From contig JALDNG010000080.1 of the NCBI GenBank assembly GCA_024349245.1, positions 366,001 through 430,000 on the forward strand: 64,000 nt of DNA. The letters run 5' to 3'. Both the position numbers and the translations under genes were made by a program. Under the pieces are notes generated by a model that saw only the letters and a list, made by a program, of their open reading frames with translations, searched no databases and had not been told where the DNA came from. Origin of the DNA: Neodontobutis hainanensis (lineage: Eukaryota > Chordata > Actinopteri > Gobiiformes > Odontobutidae). Shown here piece by piece: positions 43,511 through 51,995 of the stretch; position 1 is the first letter of the stretch, and each line of letters starts with the position of its first letter.

Positions 43511-44595
43511 TTCAAATTCATAGCTGCAGATTGCACCATAGCATTTCATTTGAAGAATTAGAATACTAAGGTTAGGAAATCCCCCAATGTAAAAATCCCT
43601 TTAAAGCTACTCTACCTTCTCCTCTTCTGAAATACTAATTGTTCAAACAAAGCTGACAGTGAAGATTGGGCACTCTCTGGAGACGGTGCTGAGGAAACAA
43701 GAACACTGTTTCAAGAGCTGTTGACTGTGTATGAAATATTGGAAGTGTCCAAAAGCAGATATCTCTGGCATATTGTAGGCTATAACTGACATATCTGCAA
43801 ATTTATGCAGCACCTCATCATTTTTCAACAGAATAAGCCATTCTGATCAAAATAACTTTACTGATATGTTGTGTCATTTATCCTCTAAAAAAATAGGGGC
43901 ACTAATTAGCAACATCTTCACAGAAACTTTCATATAGATCCCAGATATAGATATAGATCCCCACTTTGCATACTCATGCACATACTTATTAATGCAGAGT
44001 CCCGTATAGAGAAATGCTCTAGATAGATAGACTATATTGGTCCCCAGCGGGAAACTAGTCTCATGTGGATCACATGTATACATAAAGACACAACAAAGAT
44101 TACAAGCCACACTATGCAGCCCATTTCTTCAGGTGCAATGATCTTCAGAAAAAGGAAAAAAGAGCATTTCACAGACAAATCAACATAACAACAGTAGCCG
44201 TTACAACATAACATACGTAGTCACAACTGCAGTTGCAGTTACAACATACGTAACATAAACAAACATCAGACAACGACAGGAAACAGCACACATAATCACG
44301 TGAAAAATGTAAAACCTGAACAAAGTCACGGGCCAACATTGAACAAATTAACCTTTTAATATGGACCCAAACAAGTTTTGCTTTAACATTGAATATGGAA
44401 CAAGCATCGCTTATTACCATACAATATATAATTTAATAGTGGAGACATGTAAAATCGAATTTCAAATGAAAAAACACATCAATGGCATTCATTTATTAAA
44501 TAAATAAAATTTTAATAAAAATTGTATGCCTATTTTCTATTTGCAGCCTTCTGATTTAAATACCAAAATAAACTTTTTCCACTGGCTAATAATTT
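43511..44595. other. No gene recognised; retroposon tail near 44,016
   Basis: ATAGATAGACTATATTGGTC and CCCAGCGGGAAACTAG (44,020-44,060) resemble the 3' end of a fish retroposon in minus orientation ('TTTCCCxxGGGGACCAATA' type). The body is not recognised. The remainder is AT-rich and unassigned. Confidence 0.35.
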
Positions 44596-44599
44596 TACA

Positions 44600-45172
44600 A
44601 ATAAAATGATAATAAATCAATCAACCATTCAGCGTCGCAGCTCTCATCCACAGCGAGGGAGAACACAACAAAATCTTTTCCCTTTTCTATCAGCTGGTCA
44701 TACAGATTGGTGGGAAGATCACATGTGCAATCAGCTATGTGTTCCTGCTCAGGCTTACGTTTGAAAATGCTTGTTTTTTTTCTGGGCATACGAGGTCACA
44801 AACCTTCATCTTGCACTTTTTCACGAACTCTTCCTCATTAAAGGGCCGGGCTGTTTTTGCGATCTCTGCTGCCACTATATAACTAGTCTTTACAGCAGCC
44901 TCGCTTTGTGATGTGGCTTTTTTAAACATATTCTGTTGTGAAATCAAACTTCTTTTCATCTCCTCTACTTTCTGGCTCCTTTGAGTCATGTCCAGGTCCT
45001 TGTATTTGTTATGGTGTTTCGTTTCATAGTGTCATCTAATGTTGTACTCCTTACTTACAGCCACGTTGACTCCACAAACAAGACAAACAGGTTTGTCTTT
45101 TACATATGTAAACAGATATTTTGCCTCCCACTTGTCCAGAAAGCTCCTGTTTTCTGCCTTTTTTTTCGCCAT
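44600..45172 (-). pseudogene. hAT-type transposase remnant with BED finger
   Basis: ATG at 45,172 (minus). MAKKKAENRSFLDKWEAKYL starts the protein, then VKDKPVCLVCGVNVAVSKEY, then HYETKHH. The C-x2-C ... H-x4-H spacing is a BED-type zinc finger. An Arg codon (R in 'NIRR') is TGA at 45,032-45,034. After it come KRSLISQQNMFKKATSQSEA, SYIVAAEIAKTARPFNEEEF and CPEKKQAFSNVSLSRNT, then a frameshift near 44,745 into KGKDFVVFSLAVDES, whose D aligns with the first catalytic Asp of hAT enzymes. This N-terminal half resembles the hAT-derived GTF2IRD2/ZBED-like group. The rest of the catalytic core is absent. Confidence 0.75.
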
Positions 45173-45300
45173 TTTTGGGAAGGGTTAGCTCGCTGACAGT
45201 TGTAGCCATAGACATACATAAGAAAGGCTAGATGTCTCACGGCGCAGTCTCCGACGGCATCACCGGCGGCCATCTTGAAGCAGGCAAGCTTCCTATCGGA
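45173..45300 (-). repeat. hAT element 5' region, copy 1
   Basis: Upstream of the hAT start codon. On the minus strand, AAGATGGCCGCCGGTG, GAGACATCTAGCCTTTCTTA and TGTATGTCTATGGCTACAAC recur on the plus strand at 47,237-47,352. This marks the 5' end of the element. Confidence 0.6.
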
Positions 45301-46115
45301 CTCCATGGTACCTGATGTAAGGTGAGTGATCTGCACGAACATAAATACTTTTATCTCGCTGAAATCTTGACGGATTTACAAAATGTTTGATTTCTTACAA
45401 ACGTTAATAATGTGGCTATAATTCTGGATGCGTGAACATGTTGAAATTGCAGCTTTTCTTTTCGAAAGACGACTTAATCGTGCAGCATAGTTGTGTATCA
45501 CGGCTAACGTTACTTGTGCAAGTTATCAAGGCTGAGACCACCATCGAGCTGTTCAGTTATAGTTTTACTGACACCAATAACGATTTTATGACAACCAATT
45601 TTTTTATCTATATTACAGTCATTGTGAATGTGGTTGTAGTTATTAGCTGGCTTTGAGTGAGACCTAACGTTAGTAGTTACAGGTTAGCTGCTACCCAGCA
45701 ATTTTACATCAGTGGGAGAGGCAGAATTGCTCTTTCTTTTCAATATAACTTAAGTTGCACATGATTTCCAATCGGTTTGGTTTGTTAAAAACATCTTATT
45801 ATTTTTATTTTTGTAAAATGTGTTTTCTGAAGACATGCACATTAACCCTAACCCTAAGACATACACAGTACCTGGAAGTGTCACAAACCATTTTGAGTAT
45901 ATAGAAAAATGCCTGTATTTGTATCTGTTTGCCGAATTTATCACCACTGATACAGTCTGAACTGTATGATAATGAGATGCAACTTAATTTATATGGAAAG
46001 ATCATTCAGGGGTGGCTAGTTCAGTTCTAGTTTTTTTAAGCATAAAACATTTTTAAAGCATGTATTTAATATCTGTGTACTATACTCCATATATCTTTTT
46101 TTTTTTTTTTTTAAG
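45301..46115. other. No gene recognised; intron-like DNA before the P-element exon
   Basis: ATGGTACCTGATGTAAG at 45,305-45,321 is followed by GTGAGT, a good splice donor, and the next 800 bp end in a long pyrimidine tract and acceptor at 46,115. A gene with this short first exon is only a possibility. Confidence 0.3.
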
Positions 46116-46306
46116 GTGGCTGGAATAACAACCCTAATGCCAGCCAGTTCAAGTACATCTTCAGGAAGCTGATGGCCCGGTGTGGGGTTGTTAAACCATG
46201 CAGAGGCAATGTGACAGCACAGGATGACACAGAGTCCCTCCCAGCTGTCATTGTCACCTCTACAAGCCTGTCAGCTGTAGATATGTCCTCTGCAACAAAT
46301 GAATAA
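46116..46306 (+). pseudogene. P-element (THAP9-like) transposase, last exon
   Basis: A (T)17-type polypyrimidine tract and AAG acceptor precede an open frame reading GWNNNPNASQFKYIFRKLMA, then RCGVVKPCRGNVTAQDDTES and ending at TAA (46,304-46,306). The 'GWNNNPxxxQFxxxFRKLMxRCGV ... GNVxAQDDT' block is the C-terminal signature of P-element transposases and vertebrate THAP9. The exon is uninterrupted, but no upstream catalytic or THAP zinc-finger exon is visible within several kb. It is probably an orphan 3' exon of a 5'-deleted P element; a distant host THAP9-like gene is less likely. Confidence 0.7.
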
Positions 46307-46947
46307 ATAGACTTTTGTGTAATTATTCCATATTTTGTGTAGTAATTCTATATCAGAACCCTGATATACAATCCAAATAGTCTACAAGAAACTTCAGAGT
46401 GTTACCAAGAGGTTACCACACAGTAAGCCTTTATTATGTAGCCTATGTCTATGTTTTGGGTAACCAAAAGTCCTATGGGGAGTTTCTATAGGGCATTTTA
46501 CAAAACGCATGAGCATACCTTGGCAAATCAATGGTCTAAAGTACTCATATTTCATTCTATATGGATCTGCTTTTGTACACAGCTTTACAAGACCTGGTGC
46601 TTGGACTCAGTTGTGTTTCTAAAGTCATATCAAGAGACCTAGAAGCTGAAATGTGGTCAGATGAGATGCTTGTTATCCAACAGAAAGAAAAAACAATATT
46701 CTAGCCTCTATAACTCTGTGCAAGTACTTCACATAATTATTCTGATTGTTTCCTAAGAAACTACAGGGTCTCAGTTTTCTAAAGAGGTCAGGCATTTGAT
46801 GGTAGGCAAAAATAGCTGGGAACAGTGATCTCTGAAGTAGGCGCAGTGCAATGTCAAGGGAAAAGCCTAGTAAATGGCCCAATCCTCAAGAAGTTAAAAT
46901 AAACATAATAATTCAAATTATTTTATTATAATATTAACATTATAAAA

Positions 46948-47024
<77 letters not shown>

Positions 47025-47236
47025 TTCATTCCTTGGGCGTGTGTATATTCATTGCATCTCTATGTTCTGTTCAATGTTATTTTCATATGGAAGTCCATGG
47101 TTATAATTATTCATAAGTATGCAGTGTCATAAGTATATCTCTGACGTTTATAACAAACTAGACTGTTTAAAAATCGGTAGAAAATTTAGCAAGTTATGGT
47201 TATTTAAAAAGTACATGCACCATTAAAACACAATGT
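46307..47236. other. No gene recognised; contains (TG)n(TA)n at 46,949-47,020
   Basis: Unique-looking DNA with a compound microsatellite. The frames through it are products of the repeat. Confidence 0.5.
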
Positions 47237-47580
47237 TACGAGTGAGCAAGCTGCCTGTCACAAGATGGCCGCCAGTTGCGGACGTCGACCTCCATTGGCC
47301 GACAGCGCGGACGAGACATCTAGCCTTTCTTATGTATGTCTATGGTTGTAGCATCTATGTTGCTATGACTACTGTCATAGAGGAGAGAGCGTTTCTGGGT
47401 CCTGTCCTGATTGGCGTGCGAAAACAGGAGAGCATTATGGGAAGACAGCAGAGCATTATGGGATTCGTAGTATTAGCGGTGAATGCACTGTATAATACCG
47501 GCGGGCCAGTATTGTCTCGCGGGCCAAATATAATTATCTTGCGGTCCAAATTTGACCCGCGGGCCAGAGTTTGACACCTA
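47237..47580 (+). mobile_element. hAT deletion derivative
   Basis: The first about 115 bp match the 5' region of the hAT element at 45.2 kb in the opposite orientation (AAGATGGCCGCCAGTTG, GAGACATCTAGCCTTTCTTA). The end reads GCGGGCCAGAGTTTGACACC, like the 3' terminus of hAT families whose TIR is GGTGTCAAACTC. The transposase is missing between the two ends. It may have been mobilised in trans by an element like the one at 44.6-45.3 kb. Confidence 0.55.
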
Positions 47581-47850
47581 TCATAAATCCCAAAAATCCA
47601 AAAATGGGCTCCCTTGAAGTACCCTTCTTTTGTGAAAAAAAATTGTGTCAAAAGCGCTCAAAGACCAAGTAATGAGATCCATGAGATATCGGTTTGTAGA
47701 AGTCCAGCAGGCAGTAGAGTCCAAGAAATAAGAGAAAGTTACTATAACAAGACGAGACAGAGAAGCATAAACTATTAAGCAGAGAGCAGGGAGCAGAGGG
47801 AAGGATGTCCGCCTTGTCCCAAGGCAGGAAGTGGAGAACTGGTCAGACTT
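47579..47850 (+). repeat. Dispersed repeat (family F), copy 2
   Basis: Matches 42,439-42,790: TACCCTTCTTTTGTG, GTCCAGCAGGCAGTAGAGTC, ACAAGACGAGACAG and GTCCGCCTTGTCCCAAGGCA. It starts where the hAT derivative ends. Confidence 0.55.
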
Positions 47851-49767
47851 TGTTGGTGCGCTTGTAAAATATACACTTTACACATTTAACTCAACAGCTG
47901 TCACCTTCACAATGCAGCAAATCAACATCAAAAATGGTAACTGTCAGTTTACGTTTTGCAGAAAGTCATATGGTCGATGATTATACACATTTAATGTTAG
48001 TGGTTTCACATTATGGATGGACTTCCTGGTTTGAGCTTTCATTTTTTTCCCTACTTCCGGTGAGACCCTTTTTTTTATTTTTGTACTCTCAGTATCTTCT
48101 CCAGCTTGAATACAAGGACAACCAGTTAACTGTTACATATCTTTCCCCGGCTGGACTCTGCTGTTCTCCTACCGTCTTGGTTGTGGCGTTATAATGTCTC
48201 TTTTAAGTGCAGTAAGTATCATTGCTCAGTTATTTATTGTTACTACAATATACTTTTATTTAGTTTTTTAGTTTTTAGGACAGTGTACAATGTAGCTGAA
48301 GCAGAGATGCTTGTACCAGAATATAATTTAACATCTCATTTATTTCTGTAGTCCTGTTGTGCATGTTTTTGTTGGTAGGTGAAACTTAAATCCTCTGCTC
48401 GCATAGGAGCATGATCCAGTCATTTCCGGCCTGATGCCCTGTTGAACAACTCACCACCTATTTTCTAATTACCAATTAAACTTGTGAAAACTATGTAGGT
48501 GTCTGCATGCAATGCTTTTGGGCCCAATTCTTTCATCTGGCCCAAATGTTAATTTGATATAAAGGAGCTGAATTGGAGAGTTGTGAGCATCCTTCCAGTT
48601 TGTGCAGAGTGAGCCTTATGAAAAAGCATTATTGTACAGACACAGGATTGCAGAGAGGGACACACAGGAGGAAGGATTTTGTTTACAGTATGAGGATCAA
48701 ATTCAATCCAGTTGTGCAGATTACCAATGCTGGCAGCTTTGGTTATTGATACTCCATTTATTGTCGGCTGTCATCAGGGCACCTTGTTTACTTTGACGTA
48801 CGGACAGATATGCAGTGTGTTTGACGTTGAATTCTCTGTGGAATTCTTGCATGTTTTCCCATGTGGACTCTGTGTCCATCTTGTAAACTCTGGCAGGAAT
48901 GTGATGCCCAGCTTTTACTGTAGTGTGTTTTGAGTCTCAACATATGAGGAAGACCATGTGAGATAAATTTGCATCCTGATCCAGGCGTGGCTGTTGTGAA
49001 TGCATTTGTCACCACTTTGCTTATGAGAACTACTTGTATGATGATTGCCTGTGCCAGTGTGAGCAGGTGCACCTATGTGAGAACGGAATGTGTTGATGTA
49101 TGGGATGTATTTTGGGGTTTTTGGTGTATATGTATCAGTGCATCAGAGAGATGGGATCAGGAGGCTGCATGGGCCTCAGAGCAGACCAACTCTCTTTAGG
49201 CCAGAGGTGATGGAGTAAAAAAGTAATTTCCTTCAAATGCCAGGAGAGATTATAAAGTCAATTGCATGATTTTTCTCAAGAAGATTAGTCAGTTTATTTG
49301 AACTTGTATTTACGAAAAAGCATTAGCTTCCACACATCTGTAGTTAGTATCACAGAAGTGTCCTGTCATCTGAGAACAGTGATGGGACACCAGTGAGTTG
49401 TGTTTCAGAGTTTTCATTCCATTGCAAGCAAACACCAAGAGTTAACATTTAATAAAAGCTAGTGTTGTTTCGGTGTTCTTTTCCCCAGAAATCCAGCATG
49501 TGGCATTAAGCGAAACCTTGAACTATCAGACTATATGCATTCAATTTTTCGTTCTGTATGAGCTGGAAGCACTCAATATAGGATTGTACTATAGAATTGT
49601 TTTTTTTACAGAAACAAAGGCAAATGTAAGACCGAACTAAAGGAGCTGTTTACTGCTGCAATAAATAGTAGACGTTTACTTTTCTATATCACTTTACATC
49701 ACTCATTAATCTTTCTGACCAATGTGGACATAAGGAGCATTTTGAACTTTATAACTTTTTAAAGTAT
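47851..49767. other. No gene recognised; 1.9 kb
   Basis: Unique-looking DNA. Short frames at 48.6-49.2 kb overlap each other on both strands and show no domain. Confidence 0.3.
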
Positions 49768-50303
49768 GTCTGTAAAGGTTCTCAGTCATCCAAGCTATCT
49801 TGAGAAAAAGGATAAAGCAAAGGCATCTGGACTTAGTTTTTAAGAAGATGAGACTTTTTCAGTTCTGGGATCAACAGGTAAGAGAGCTGAGCTTATATCT
49901 CTAGAGGGAGGGGTCTGATCTGAAACTAAACCAGACGGACCAGGCTGTTCTGGTCTCATAGTCATTAACTATGAAAGGACAGTGTGACTCCTGATGTGAG
50001 AGTTGTTAAACGCTCAGGTGAGTTGTTAGTGACACTGCTCCATTCAGGTGTTGTTGTTGTTCTAGAGTGATTGTTTTGACTTAGGTTTCAGAACACTGTA
50101 TATAACACAAATAATAGGCAATATGAATCTGAGGCCACCTACTTTGTTCAAATAGGTTTTTTGAGTTTTAACAAAAATGTCTTTCTTCACCCCTCTCTCA
50201 AACCATCTGGCCTCTCTGGCCAAAATTTGGACATTGCTGTCCTCAAAGAAATGCCCGTTCTCTTTGAGGTGGAGGTGGACTGCAGACTCAGGTCCTCCAG
50301 GAT
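49768..50303 (-). mobile_element. Penelope-like fragment, minus-oriented arm
   Basis: Same 3' region as the 40.4-kb copy: CTCAGGTGAGTTGTTAGTGA and TTCAGGTGTTGTTG, then minus-strand coding GGPESAVHLHLKENGHFFED, SNVQILAREARWFERGVKKD and IFVKTQKTYLNKVGGLRF. It ends at the 3' tail near 49,770 (AAGGTTCTCAGTCATCCAAG, part of the usual Penelope-like tail). 5'-truncated within the GIY-YIG nuclease. Joined to an inverted arm at about 50,303. Confidence 0.75.
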
Positions 50304-50640
50304 TTTTTGCCAGAGAGGCCAGATGGTTTGAGAGAGGTGTGAAGGAAGCAAATAGAGGTGGTGGCCTCAGATTCATGTTGCCTAGTATTTATAACAGTGT
50401 TCTAGAACCTAAATCAAAACAGTTTCACTCTAGAACAACATCAACACCTGAATGGAACAGTGACAAAAAACGACTCACCTGAGCCTTCAACAACTCTTAC
50501 ATCAGGAGTCACACTTCACTTTCATTGCTAACAAGTATGAAATCAGAACAGCCTACAGTTGTATAATCAGAGTTAGTTTCAGGTCAAACCCTTCAAATTC
50601 CCAAGTCCAGATGCCATTGCTTTAACTTTTAAAGTAGAAA
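50304..50640 (+). mobile_element. Penelope-like fragment, plus-oriented arm
   Basis: AGAGAGGCCAGATGGTTTGA, then GAGAGGTGTGAAG on the plus strand is the reverse complement of 50,172-50,226. Coding reads AREARWFERGVKEANRGGGL and RFMLPSIYNSVLEPKS. The non-coding tail ends at AAGTCCAGATGCCATTGC near 50,625. With the minus arm it forms a long inverted repeat with a spacer of about 75 bp. Confidence 0.75.
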
Positions 50641-51995
50641 CTTAAATAGACAGTAACACTGTGTCACCATGTGTTTCATCTAAATTAAATAATACATTTT
50701 CCCACATACTGTACAAGTTTACACCAAGTGCCATCTTAAAGCTTGTGCCGTACATGGGCCACTGTCACAGTTGTGTGTGTTGATACTGTGGTGAGACTGT
50801 GTTCTTGATACAGAGGCTTATAATACAGAAGAACTTGAAAGAGAAGCTTATAAAATGTGACATGTCACAACCCTGCGGTCTCAATTAAAAGACTGCAGTG
50901 TTGAGCTCCACCTCCTTATGACCTTACCTCAGTGTTGAACCACAGCCGAGGGGAGACCACAGTGGGACTGGACCATATTTACACAACTTTGGACAGTTTC
51001 AGAGTGTGTCATACAGACTGGACCTGTGACACACTGCTTCTATGGAAAATTTTACAATAAGCAGCCCCTTGAGGCATGAAGATTTCAAAAAGATTTCTGT
51101 TTTCAGATTTGCAAGAACAACTACATAATATTTCTTTGGAACAAACAAGATGAGAAGGAGAGCAGATAATAAAACAACATGTATTTTTGTGTTAAATAGA
51201 AACAGACTCATGTCTTTGACAACAGCAAAGGCCTGCTTTTAATTTGCAAACAGTAGGTCACAACTGAACTGGTTTAAGAGAGGGAAATCTAAATGAAAAC
51301 AGGCCAAAGAGCTATTTTCCATCTGCAGTTCATATCCTCTGGGAAAATGTGCATATGCAACAGTGAAAATAAAAGGGAAAACATTTGTGGCTGCAAAGGT
51401 CACATGTTGACTGAAGTCCTGTCTGTCTTCAGAAATGAGACTCGCGGGACCACTCTGCGTTTGAGATCAGTGCAGTGAATGCAGTAGTCACCTCTTACAC
51501 TGTGAAGGGTACATTATTCAAAAAAGGCCACTGTGTCCCAGGATAAAGGCCGCTCAGTAACATACAGGAGTTGAACAGAGCTAAAGTGCAGAGCCATGAC
51601 AGGTTCTGACTTCATGCTCTTCAGGTTCAATTTTGTGTTGATCTTTGCAGTTTAAAGTGAGGATGTATATTATACTCATTAGAGAAAAAGACTGTTGAAA
51701 GGACTCAGAGTTATACTCTGTTGATACATACAAATGTGCTGTAAGGCTCTGTGATATTGAAAAAACATGCAATATCTTGTTTATAATGCCAATGACAAGA
51801 TTACAACATTTAAATGTTACTTAAAACAGTAAATCCCCTAGAAAATCAATAAACAGTTAAACATAAACTATGCCGTGCCCCATCAGCCCATTTCATTCAG
51901 ATTTTTTTTAAACATAATAAAATTGTCATCATCATTTCAATAAAAGAGTAAATGAGTAAGAATCAACCAAAAATTATGAAAAAAGGATGCACTAA
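50641..51995. other. No gene recognised; 1.35 kb
   Basis: Unique-looking DNA between the Penelope-like pair and the Rex3-type element. Confidence 0.3.

Noticed and set aside
45844..45860. Telomere-like CCCTAACCCTAA
   Set aside because: Only two units; too short to be an interstitial telomere tract.
48602..49199. Overlapping frames on both strands suggesting a small gene
   Set aside because: Composition and length fit chance; no motif or repeat partner found.
50177..50482. A single frame spanning both Penelope-like arms
   Set aside because: It crosses the inverted junction, so the first part is antisense reading of the minus arm. Not a natural protein.
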